Shown: piece after piece, positions 1 through 6,205 of the stretch
Layout of the letters: each line of letters starts with the position of its first letter
Numbering within the stretch: the first letter of the stretch is position 1
DNA from: DASUBV01 sp035532295
GTDB lineage: Bacteria > Actinomycetota > Actinomycetes > Streptosporangiales > Streptosporangiaceae
Assembly (NCBI GenBank): GCA_035532295.1
Contig: DATKRH010000180.1
Span: 1-7,843, forward strand
Reading direction: 5' to 3'
Length of the DNA: 7,843 nucleotides
Notes under the pieces: model-generated
Told to the model about the DNA's origin: nothing
Database searches by the model: none
Seen by the model: the letters and a program-made list of their open reading frames with translations, nothing else
Made by a program: the position numbers and the translations under genes

Positions 1-1
1 G

Positions 2-251
2 AAGCGCCGTCAGAAGTCCGAGGGTCCTCATCCCGCCTTCCCGCCCGGACTGCTGGCGGAAGCCAAGTCCCATCCCGGCGGATGGGTCTACGCGATCGAT
101 CCTGCGTACGCACCGGACGGGGTTAACGGAGCGGTGCCCCCCTGAAGGGATCATCGATGCGTGGAAGATCGCCGACGATGGCACACCGACCGGCGAGTAC
201 CAAGCCAACCCGCAGTACAGCTCACGGCCTCCGCGAGGTGAGGTCTCCTGA
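2..251 (+). pseudogene. 3' end of a gene resembling type VII secretion-associated proteins, frameshifted
   Basis: The gene enters from the left edge, so its start is not visible. Frame 2 reads a plausible protein tail containing GGWVYAIDPAYAPDG and then hits TGA at 143-145. If one C is removed from the run of six at 137-142, the reading continues as VPPEGIIDAWKIADDG, then TGEYQANPQY, to a TGA at 249-251. The two halves fit as one domain: a Gly-Gly-Trp opening, a Pro-Pro-Glu-(x)-Ile-Ile-x-Ala-Trp-Lys core and an Asn-Pro-x-Tyr end. From memory, this resembles the C-terminal region of actinobacterial proteins annotated as type VII secretion-associated (SseB-like). That name is recognition, not a search. 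The frameshift is either a real one-base expansion of the C tract or a sequencing error. A strong terminator follows about 50 bases later, fitting the end of a transcription unit. Confidence 0.5.
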
Positions 252-302
252 AGTCCTCGCGCCCCGATCTCAGATCTACGGGTGTTGACGGCCTGATTAC
301 CT

Positions 303-339
303 GAGCGTCCGGGCGGGGTGCCCGGTCACGCTCTTTTTT
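303..339 (+). terminator. Rho-independent terminator
   Basis: GAGCGT (303-308) pairs with ACGCTC (328-333), and CCGGG (309-313) pairs with CCCGG (321-325). This gives an 11-bp GC-rich stem with a 2-base bulge (326-327) and a 7-base loop, followed at once by six T (334-339). The T run lies only on the + side, so it stops rightward transcription. It would end transcription from the gene finishing at 251 and shield the insertion-sequence genes downstream from read-in. Confidence 0.88.
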
Positions 340-352
340 CATGTCTGGTGTG

Positions 353-376
353 CCTGGCTGCCGGGGGCGGGCCAGG
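353..376 (+). repeat. Short stem-loop in the DUF6431 leader
   Basis: CCTGGC (353-358) is the exact inverse of GCCAGG (371-376), with a 12-base loop, followed by ATTTT. It is the middle one of three successive dyads between 303 and 448. A 6-bp dyad is common by chance in sequence this GC-rich, so its meaning is uncertain. Confidence 0.35.
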
Positions 377-402
377 ATTTTGCCGTCTGTGTGGTGATGT
401 GA

Positions 403-1074
403 GTGATCCCTCCCCGCCTTCGTTTGGCCACGGTCGCGGGGAGGGATCGGAGGCGGTGTCGCCCTTTGGCCATCGTATGGCCGTGCCCGCTGCCGGTCGA
501 TGAGTACGCGGCGGCCGGGCGGGATCTGGTGTTCCCGCGCCCGGGCTGCCCGTCGTGCGCGGGGCCGATGACGTTCTGGTCGGGGTACCGGCGGTGGGTC
601 CGGGACCGGCGTGGTTGCCGGCGGGTCTTCGTGCCGCGGCTGCGGTGCGGGGCGTGCCGGGTCAGCCACGCGCTGCTGCCGGCGTTCGTCCTGGCCCGGC
701 GGCTGGATACGGCCGGGACGATCGGCGGGGTGCTCGCGGCGGTGGCGGCGGGGCGGTGCGGGGTCCGCCCGGCCGCGGAGCGGGCCGGGGTGGCGCACAC
801 GACCGCGCGGGGCTGGTGGCGGCGGTTCGCCGCGCGTGCCCCGGTGCTGGGGGCCGGGTTCGCGGCGCTGGCCGTGGAGCTGGGCGGTGAGGCGATCACC
901 CCGCCGGAGGGGGCCGCCCGGTTCGCGACGGCGGCGGGCCTGCCGGGGTGGGCGCCGCTGGGGGCGTGGCGGTTCGCGTCGGCGGTGACCGGCGGGATGA
1001 TGCTGGCCGCCAACACGCCCGCGCCCTGGCTGGTGGTCGGCGGACGGCGTTTCATGCCTCCTGTCCCGCCATAA
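403..1074 (+). CDS. DUF6431 protein, helper gene of an insertion sequence
   Basis: A 223-residue protein recognised as DUF6431. The family is of unknown function and I know it mainly as the upstream partner of IS481-like transposases in actinomycetes. The N-terminal half holds a probable zinc site: C49-x2-C52, C72, and C82-x2-C85 with H89 close by. Residues 99 to 145 are Ala/Arg-rich and helical, including an RPAAERAGVAHTTARGW stretch that looks like a helix-turn-helix. The C-terminus ends in GGRRFMPPVPP, which I recall as a conserved family ending, so the gene appears full length. The start is unsure. GTG 403 is the furthest upstream choice but has no Shine-Dalgarno sequence and sits at the edge of a 13-bp inverted repeat. 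TTG 466 follows GGAGG (449-453), though at 12 bases, and starts at the conserved LAIVWPCPLP segment. A DNA-binding or regulatory role in transposition is inference. Confidence 0.75.
   Translation: MIPPRLRLATVAGRDRRRCRPLAIVWPCPLPVDEYAAAGRDLVFPRPGCPSCAGPMTFWSGYRRWVRDRRGCRRVFVPRLRCGACRVSHALLPAFVLARRLDTAGTIGGVLAAVAAGRCGVRPAAERAGVAHTTARGWWRRFAARAPVLGAGFAALAVELGGEAITPPEGAARFATAAGLPGWAPLGAWRFASAVTGGMMLAANTPAPWLVVGGRRFMPPVPP
405..448 (+). promoter_or_regulatory. Perfect 13-bp inverted repeat across the DUF6431 start
   Basis: GATCCCTCCCCGC (405-417) is repeated as its exact inverse at 436-448, separated by 18 bases. As RNA it would fold into a long, stable hairpin beginning at the last base of the GTG at 403. 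As DNA it is a two-fold site suited to a dimeric binding protein. It could hide a start site and limit expression of the insertion-sequence genes, or be a transposase or DUF6431 binding site. Both are inference. Confidence 0.6.
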
Positions 1075-1098
1075 CCGGCAAGAGGGAGGCATCAGGGG

Positions 1099-1806
1099 AT
1101 GGATCATGATCAGCAGGAGCGGATCGCGCTGCACCGCTGGGCGGTGATCGCCGAGGCCGCGGACGGCAAGCTGACCGCGCGGGAGCGCGGCGCGCTGGTC
1201 CGCCAGATCGCCGCGCGCCCGCACGCGCACCCGGACGGGTCGCGGCGCGCCTATTCGCGGCAGACGACCGGCCGGTGGCTGCGGGCCTGGCGGGCAGGCG
1301 GCCTGGAGGGCCTGAAGCCCGCGGAGCGGTCGGACACCGGGCTGACGCGGGCGCACCCGGAGCTGTTCGCCGAGGCGTCGGCGCTGCGGCTGGAGCTGCC
1401 CGGCCGGTCGGCGGCGCAGATCGCCTCGATCTTGTTCCACCTGCACGGGATCAAGGTCTCCGAGCGGACGATCCGGGGGCAGCTGCGCCGCGCGGGCCTG
1501 CACCGCGAGGCCCTGGCCGCGGAGCCGAAGGCGTACGGGAGGTATGAGGCGGCCGCGCCGAACGAGCGGTGGATCACCGATGTGCTGGTCGGCCCCTGGG
1601 TGCCGCACCCGCGCCGGGAGGGGTCGGTGCGGGCCAGGCTGTTCCTGATCGTCGATGACCACTCCCGGCTGCTCGCCGGGGGCCGGTTCTACGCGCACGA
1701 GAACGCCCGCGCATCGCGCGACAGCTCAACGACCAGGGTGTGCCCTGCCCCTCCGCCGCCGACCCCGGCCGCAACCCCCACCGCGCTGGGAACGCCTGGA
1801 CCCTGA
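1099..1806 (+). pseudogene. IS481-like DDE transposase, truncated after the first catalytic Asp
   Basis: The ATG at 1099 follows GAGGGAGG (1082-1089) at 9 bases and lies 24 bases after the DUF6431 stop, so the two genes are probably cotranscribed. Residues 20 to 75 form a first helix-turn-helix region ending in TTGRWLRAWRAGGLEGLKP. Residues 103 to 135 form a second (SAAQIASILFHLHGIKVSE). The integrase core then opens with NERWITD, where D161 is the expected first catalytic Asp, and continues through LFLIVDDHSRLL to ENARA (about residue 205, base 1713). From there the frame reads through recombinase DNA in the wrong frame, giving about 30 Pro/Ala-rich residues to TGA 1804-1806. The second Asp and the catalytic Glu are absent, so it should be inactive as a nuclease. 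The DNA-binding half could still be made and bind element ends (inference). Confidence 0.8.
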
Positions 1807-2481
1807 ACACGGTGCGGGCGATCCTCGCCAATCCCCGCTACACCGGCCGGCAGGTCTGGAACCGCCAGCGCACCGACCACGACCTGATCGACCCCGCCAA
1901 CACCACCCTCGGCCATCAGCGGGTCCAGCGGTGGAACCTGCCGGAGGGCTGGGTGATCTCCACCCGACCCGCCCACATTGCCCTGGTCAGCGAGGCCGAT
2001 TACATCGCCGCCCAGAACATTGAGACCGTCCGGTCCCGCGGAGACAGCGATGGCCGCCGCTATCTACTCGTTGGCCTGCTGCGCTGTGGGCTATGCGCGC
2101 GCCGCATGGAATCGTGCTGGGTCAACCAGCGCGCCGCTTACCGCTGCCGTCACGGCCACACCAGCGTTACCCCCGCCGGCCCAGGGCGAGCCAGGAACGC
2201 CTACCTGCGCGAGGACCGTGTCTTGCCTCTGCTGCCTGCCCTCGGCGCGCGATTGCCCTGGCGATCACCTGGCAAGGCACGCCCGAGCCGCCGGGTGGGC
2301 CGGAGACGCTACCGCCCAGCAAGTGATCAAGGGCATGCGTGCCGCGTCGCTGACCCTCACCTACGACCCGGCCGCCGGAACCCTCCAGATGGACACCGCC
2401 GACCCGGTCATGGTCGTCATCACGGAGCGCGCGAGTGGCCCACAGGCTGGAGATCACAGAGAGCGGGTCCGCACGCGTTAA
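1710..2481 (+). pseudogene. C-terminal part of a large serine recombinase, decapitated and frameshifted
   Basis: Frame 0 reads RIARQLNDQGVPCPS from 1710, then WTLNTVRAILANPRYTGRQV and NLPEGWVIS. These are hallmarks of the recombinase domain of large serine integrases. A zinc ribbon follows (LLRCGLCARRMES, then AYRCRHGHTS, around 2075-2165). The N-terminal resolvase domain with the catalytic Ser is missing, since the DNA to the left is transposase. Frame 0 stays sensible to about NAYLREDRVLPLLPAL. The expected C-terminus, ASLTLTYDPAAGTLQMDT and PVMVVI, then appears in frame 1, ending at TAA 2479-2481. One +1 frameshift therefore lies at roughly 2235-2275. With no start codon, no catalytic domain and a frameshift, it is a relic of a phage or integrative element, joined to the transposase by a deletion. 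Confidence 0.85.
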
Positions 2482-2510
2482 CCAGATGAACCGCCGTGCC
2501 CGGAAGTGGT

Positions 2511-2539
2511 ATCACTGACCGTGATGTCGTGGCGACATC
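2511..2539 (+). promoter_or_regulatory. Overlapping dyads, possible operator upstream of the DUF4209-type gene
   Basis: GATGTCG (2523-2529) and CGACATC (2533-2539) form a perfect 7-bp inverted repeat around TGG. A second dyad, ATCAC (2511-2515) with GTGAT (2521-2525), overlaps its left edge. They lie 55 to 83 bases before the GTG start at 2594, a usual position for an operator. No convincing -10/-35 pair is visible, so this is a suggestion from symmetry and position. Confidence 0.4.
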
Positions 2540-2580
2540 CCGCGAAACCGCGCGGCCAGGCCCGCGGAGATCCCATCGGA

Positions 2581-2586
2581 AGGAGG
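2581..2586 (+). promoter_or_regulatory. Strong Shine-Dalgarno sequence fixing the start at GTG 2594
   Basis: AGGAGG lies 7 bases before GTG 2594. The other nearby GTG (2589) meets a stop two codons later. The site is optimal and marks the true start of the gene that follows, despite its broken frame. Confidence 0.8.
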
Positions 2587-2593
2587 CCGTGCC

Positions 2594-4629
2594 GTGACCG
2601 AATCTGCCGCGGACGGGGCGCCCGCCGCCGCCATCCCGGAGGGCCGCGGCGCCGAAGAGATTCCCTACGTGCACGATCCGGCCGCCGCTGGGGTCGCGGC
2701 ACAGCTTGTCGATCTCGCTTACGCCGCGGCGGAGCGATGGTGGGATCTCCCGGACCACCTGCGCGCTCTGGGGCCGGGGTTGGGCTTGGCCGCTGACGGC
2801 CGCTGGTGGGTCAGTTGGTCCTGGCCGTGTCTTATGACCTCCGGCTCGATCATGGCGGGAAGGCCGGCTGTGTGCTTCGCCCCAGAATCGATACCGGGGG
2901 GTTCGCCTGGCCGCCCCGTATCGCCGATGTGGATCCTGATGTAGTCGTCTTGTGGCGCGACGTCGCCGAACAGGCCAGTCATCCGGCGGCCAGGGCGCGT
3001 TTCCTTGACCTGCTGTTCGAGCGCCGTGACGGCGCGGGCCGTGAGCGGGCCGTGGCCGCCGGAGCGGCGTATCTCGCGGCCGCGCGCTCACGCGAGCAGG
3101 CGGATCTCGATGTCGCCGCGTTCCTGGTCCGCGCGTGGGACCTCGCGCGGCGGGTGGGCGCGTGGGAGCTGCGCGCTGACTCCTGCTCGGAAATGATCAA
3201 GCGTGCCCACGCGGAAATGTCCGGGCGCGCGGGCGCGGAGTTGTCTTGCCGATGATCGCCGCCGTCGCCGCGAAGCCGGTCCGCGATCAGGCCAGGCAGG
3301 CACCGGAGGCCATTCCGGACCCAGTAGCCGTGGGGCAGCTGCTCGATACGGCGTTCGCCACCTACAGGGCCGGGTACCTGGCGAGCCAGATCACATCCCT
3401 GATGCGAGCCCGCACCGACGACCCGGCGGCCGTTGCTGAGATCGGCCGCCGCGAGGTCACGGCCCATCTCGATGAGGCCGAAGCCAGCAGCGGGCTGGCG
3501 AAGCAGTCCCATCTCCAGGAGGCCATCCGCATCGCCAGGGAGCGCGGCTCATGGACCTGGCGAGGCAGGCCACCGCCCGGCTCCAGGCGATTCCCATGAA
3601 GGATCTCGGCCTGAGGAGGACTGCCTCGTCGGTCCGCATACGCGCGACTACGTGGAACGCTTCCTCGACGGATTCACGGCGAGCCCCGACTGGCGCGACG
3701 GGATTAACTACTTCCTCCAGACGGAATGCCCACTGGGGGATCTCGCGCGGCTGCGGCAGGAAGAACGCGACATCGCGAAGGTCACAGTCTTCAGCAGCCT
3801 CCTGCCCCGCACCATCCTGGGTAAAGACGGGCTGCCGCGCTGGACCGCCTCATCTGACGAGGACCGCCAGGCTGAGCGGCTCGCCACCTGTGCCCGCATC
3901 TACGTCGAGAATCAGGGGCGCGTCCTCGCCGAGGGCCTCCAGCGGATGGAACGCCGCTACGGTACCCCAGCGGAAGTAAATCTCGCGGCCCACCTGTCGC
4001 GGAACGGGCAGTTCGACCAGGCGCTCGCGCGCAGTCTCGCCAGCGGGTTCCGCCATTACTGGGCTGGTGACTACGAGGCGTCTGTCCACGTCGTCGTCCC
4101 CAAGATAGAGGCAGCGGCCCGGGCGCTTCTCCGGGAGCTGGACGAGGGGATCTACCGGCTGCAGGTCGCCAAGGATCCAGGCCAGTACCCCGGCCTGTAC
4201 GTGCTCCTCCAGGAACTCGAAAGGGTGGCTCTGGACGAGTCGTGGACCTATTTCCTGCGCTGGCTGCTCCTCGGTCCCCTCGGGATGAACATCCGCAACG
4301 AGGTGGCCCACGGCTTCGTCGCCGACATCGACCCGGTATACGCCGCGCTAGTCCTCCGGGCTGCGGCCTTGCTGATCACGGTCGTCGCGCCCCAGCCCGA
4401 ATCGACGGTGTCCGCCGCCAGCCGCGAAAACGATCACGAGGCCGATCTGGCGGAACTTCCCCGCCGCGACCGAGACGACATCCTCCAGACCCTCAGTGCG
4501 CCTGTCCGCGACCCGGTTCCCATGCCCTGGCGGGGCGGCATCGTGGGTCGGCTAGCTGGGCTGACCGCGTCAACGCTGCGGACCACCGCCGGCTCCCTGA
4601 ACCTGCTCGCGAGGCGCCTCGACCCGTAA
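2594..4629 (+). pseudogene. DUF4209-type protein with HEPN-like RNxxxH motif, broken by four -1 frameshifts
   Basis: Five frames read as one protein of about 675 residues. Frame 2 from GTG 2594 (EEIPYVHDPAAAGV) passes to frame 1 near 2797-2815 (LAVSYDLRLDHGG), then frame 0 near 3225-3245 (VVLPMIAAVAAKPV). Frame 2 resumes near 3547 (MDLARQATARLQAIPMKDLG) and frame 1 near 3641 (RDYVERFLDGFTASPDWRDG), which runs to TAA 4627-4629. Each step equals one lost base; for example GGCCTC to GGCTC at 3545 and ATACCG to ATACG at 3640 would mend the last two. Repaired, the joined frames need no internal stop. The C-terminal domain holds ESWTYFLRWLLLGPLGMN followed by RNEVAHG (codons 4294-4314). That matches the conserved RNxxxHG of DUF4209, whose R-x4-H spacing is that of HEPN ribonucleases. 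The N-terminal two thirds look helical and repeat-like, and I associate them with DUF7380. Cellular role unknown. An RNA-cutting defence or stress role is inference. The third segment starts at TTG 3246 if read alone. Confidence 0.75.
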
Positions 4630-4687
4630 ACGGGCTCCGGAGGTGCTGGGCGCTTTGCGTCGGTGCGTCTCCCCAGCCGTGGCGACC

Positions 4688-4700
4688 TAGCATGTCGGGG
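4688..4700 (+). promoter_or_regulatory. Possible leaderless promoter (-10 TAGCAT) for the transglutaminase-like gene
   Basis: TAGCAT (4688-4693) fits the actinobacterial -10 pattern TANNNT and ends 6 bases before GTG 4700. That is the distance expected when transcription starts on the first base of the start codon. No Shine-Dalgarno sequence precedes the GTG, and the in-frame TAG at 4688 rules out earlier starts. No clear -35 box is visible (TGCGTC, 4664-4669, is at best weak). Confidence 0.4.
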
Positions 4701-5293
4701 TGGCCGGATCGCTGTTTGGCGGGTTCAGGGTACGGGCTGGGCTGTCCCAGGATCCGTCGCTTCGCGAGGTGGTGTGCGCGGTGCAGGCGATTCCGTATGG
4801 GCGTCCCGGCCGGCGTACCGCGGCGGGGGTGGTGCGGGAGTGGCGGGGGACTTGTTCGACGAAACACGCGCTGCTGGCCGGCCTGTTCGCTGAGCGGTGG
4901 CCTGGCTCGCGACCTCGGCTGGTCCACCGGGTCTATCGCGCGGAGCGGGCTGCGGTGCTCGCGCGGTATGGACCTGCCGTTGGGTCCGCCGTCCCGGTGG
5001 GCGGGCTGATGGATGTGCACCGTTACCTGGTGATCGATGTAGCGGGCCGGGATGTGATCATCGACGCGACGTTTCCAGGCGACGCTCCGTGGGATGGATG
5101 TGGCTCGATGCGGGTGGCGTGTGGCGAGGGCGAGGACCATCCCGCGGGCGCGGACCCCGACGCTGACAAGGCCAGGCTGGAGGCCCGCTACTGCGACCCG
5201 CTTGTCCGGGAGCCATTTATCGCCGCGCTCTCCCAGCCACCGCCGTGCCTACCTCTCCCACGAGACCACCGGGTAAAGAGGACATGTGAGTGA
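4700..5293 (+). CDS. Transglutaminase-like (papain-fold) protein
   Basis: An intact 197-residue protein that I read as transglutaminase-like from its ordered triad. C52 lies in WRGTCSTKHALLAGL at a helix start, H107 in MDVHRYLVIDV, and D122 in DVIIDATFPG. The spacing and the surrounding helix-then-strand pattern match the transglutaminase/papain-like fold, which catalyses acyl transfer or amide hydrolysis through a Cys thioester. There is no signal peptide or membrane segment, so it should be cytoplasmic. Substrate and pathway are unknown. The C-terminal EDHPAGADPDADKARLEA segment is acidic, and EPFIAAL ends the conserved part; the last 20 or so residues look like a tail. GTG 4700 is the first start after an in-frame stop. 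The gene lies 70 bases after the DUF4209-type gene and overlaps the oxidase gene that follows by 8 bases, so those two probably form one transcript. Confidence 0.7.
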   Translation: MAGSLFGGFRVRAGLSQDPSLREVVCAVQAIPYGRPGRRTAAGVVREWRGTCSTKHALLAGLFAERWPGSRPRLVHRVYRAERAAVLARYGPAVGSAVPVGGLMDVHRYLVIDVAGRDVIIDATFPGDAPWDGCGSMRVACGEGEDHPAGADPDADKARLEARYCDPLVREPFIAALSQPPPCLPLPRDHRVKRTCE

Positions 5294-5964
5294 GCCTGGC
5301 GCGCTGAATGCCCAGTCCGGGCGCGATGCTTCCGGTCACGCTGTCTCGCTGAGCGGGGACGAGAGCATCGTCTTGCCGGAGTTCGACGACCCGCCGCCCG
5401 ATCCGGTCGCGCTGCTGCCGGCCTGGTTCGAGTCGGCCGACGCCCTATGGGGTGCGTGAGCCTGGTGCAGGGGTGCTGGCGACGGTGGGCGCGGACGGGC
5501 GCCCGTCCAGCCGGGTGGTGCTGCTGAAGGAGATCGCGGATGGCGCGCTGGTATTCACCAGCCACACCGGGAGCCGCAAGGGCCGCGACCTCGCCGTGAC
5601 GCCGTGGGCGTCGATGACTTTCTACTGGCGCGAGACCCTGCAGCAGGTCACCGCCGCTGGCACGGTCGGGCTGCTTCCCGACGCCCAGTCCGACGATCTC
5701 TTCGCAGAGCGCCCGCCCGCCGCCCGGGTCACGACAGCCGTCTCCCGGCAGAGCAGCCCGCTCACGAGCGAACAGGAACTTGCAGACCGAGCCCGTTCGC
5801 TGCTGGAGTCCGGAGATCCGATCCAGCGGCCACAGGGGTGGGGCGGATACCGACTCTCCCCAGAGCGAATCGAGTTCTGGCAGGGCAGGCGGGACCGTCT
5901 CCACCGGCGGCTGGAATACACCCGCGAAGGCTCACTGTGGACGAGCCAGCGCCTCCAGCCGTGA
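5286..5964 (+). pseudogene. PdxH-like pyridoxamine 5'-phosphate oxidase family protein, frameshifted
   Basis: The family binds FMN and oxidises pyridoxamine or pyridoxine phosphate to pyridoxal phosphate, or related substrates. GTG 5286 follows AAAGAGG (5275-5281) and overlaps the previous stop. Frame 0 gives 57 residues (LPEFDDPPPDPVALLPAW) and stops at TGA 5457-5459. Frame 1 continues from about 5452 as VREPGAGVLATVGADGRPSS, the next expected block. Removing one G from GGGG (5449-5452) joins them. The rest is complete: SRVVLLKE and FTSHTGSRKGRDL match the FMN-phosphate region, FYWRETLQQV the next strand, and IEFWQGRRDRLHRRLEY (from 5869) the C-terminal family signature, with HRR where HDR is common. 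Repaired length is about 226 residues, normal for PdxH. The downstream part alone, from GTG 5452, would lack the N-terminal substrate-contact region. Whether it is the housekeeping enzyme or a paralogue cannot be told; loss of a sole copy would be costly, so either it is a paralogue or the frameshift is an error. Confidence 0.8.
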
Positions 5965-6063
5965 CGCCGAGCCGACCGCCCGGGCACGTAGCGGCGTCTT
6001 TGACGAACGTATGACCGCAGGTCAGACCCATATTTAGTCGGCCTGGTTCATGTAGGAATTGCG

Positions 6064-6088
6064 TGTCCGAGGGGGGACTTGAACTCCC
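6064..6088 (-). other. Attachment-site core: 3' end of a tRNA gene with no tRNA body
   Basis: On the minus strand this reads a T-arm with loop TTCAAGT (6077-6083), preceded by GGGAG and followed by CCCCC. Then comes CTCGGAC (6065-6071) as the acceptor 3' strand and A (6064) as discriminator base. An intact gene would need CTCGGAC on the + strand some 70 to 90 bases to the right to pair as acceptor; none is present, and no anticodon or D arm can be built. One T-stem pair (bases 52-62, at 6085/6075) is an A-C mismatch, so true identity to the tRNA may end at about 6084. The acceptor resembles Leu-type tRNAs, but the isotype is not secure. Such 3' fragments are the usual integration cores of actinobacterial integrative elements and prophages. 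Confidence 0.7.
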
Positions 6089-6180
6089 GCCAGCCGGGGG
6101 GCACGGGGGCGCATCGGCAGGCACCCAAACACGCCCTGAACTGGCGACACAGCTAGTTACGCCCGGCCCGGTTCTCATCC

Positions 6181-6200
6181 GGATACACCCGGATTCACCC
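6181..6200 (+). repeat. Imperfect tandem 10-base repeat beside the att core
   Basis: GGATACACCC is followed directly by GGATTCACCC, two copies differing at two positions. They lie about 95 bases inside the proposed element end, where integrase arm sites or excisionase sites often lie. Confidence 0.5.
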
Positions 6201-6205
6201 GCGCC

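Larger units (their letters stand above)
340..1712 (+). mobile_element. Insertion-sequence remnant (DUF6431 gene plus truncated IS481-like transposase)
   Basis: Two genes form the element: a DUF6431 protein (403-1074) and, 24 bases later, a DDE transposase (from 1099). This pair is recognisable as an actinobacterial insertion-sequence arrangement. The right part is gone: transposase homology stops at about 1712 and a serine recombinase C-terminus begins in another frame. No right inverted repeat, and so no target duplication, can be identified. The left boundary is not defined. I place it after the terminator because no coding signal exists between there and 403, but it could lie as far left as about 260. 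With only one of three catalytic acidic residues left, the element cannot move itself. Confidence 0.7.

Noticed and set aside
318..503. Small + strand frame of 61 codons upstream of and overlapping the DUF6431 gene
   Set aside because: Its start lies in the terminator loop, it has no ribosome site and no recognisable motif.
151..1698. Minus-strand open frame of 515 codons
   Set aside because: It is Pro/Arg-rich, low in complexity, shows no motif, and lies opposite the well-supported DUF6431 and transposase genes. Long antisense frames are expected in sequence this GC-rich.
1655..2023. + strand frame of 122 codons across the transposase-recombinase junction
   Set aside because: It is out of frame with both recognisable proteins and reads as Pro/Arg-rich shadow sequence.
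2420..3091. Minus-strand frame of 223 codons, and other antisense frames at 3850-4311 and 5188-5904
   Set aside because: These are shadows of the DUF4209-type and PdxH-like genes; codon positions and motifs support only the + strand.
4242..5009. + strand frame of 255 codons bridging the DUF4209-type and transglutaminase-like genes
   Set aside because: It is Arg/Pro-rich without motifs and contradicts two recognised frames covering the same bases.
6000..6036. Promoter from TTGACG (6000-6005) with an AT-rich segment near 6031-6036
   Set aside because: The spacing to the only -10-like sequence is about 25 bases, and no gene starts shortly downstream on the + strand.
6064..6150. A complete tRNA gene on the minus strand
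   Set aside because: No matching acceptor 5' strand, D arm or anticodon arm can be built from the sequence to the right. A stem CGCC/GGCG near 6133-6147 has a 7-base loop but lacks the T required before an anticodon.
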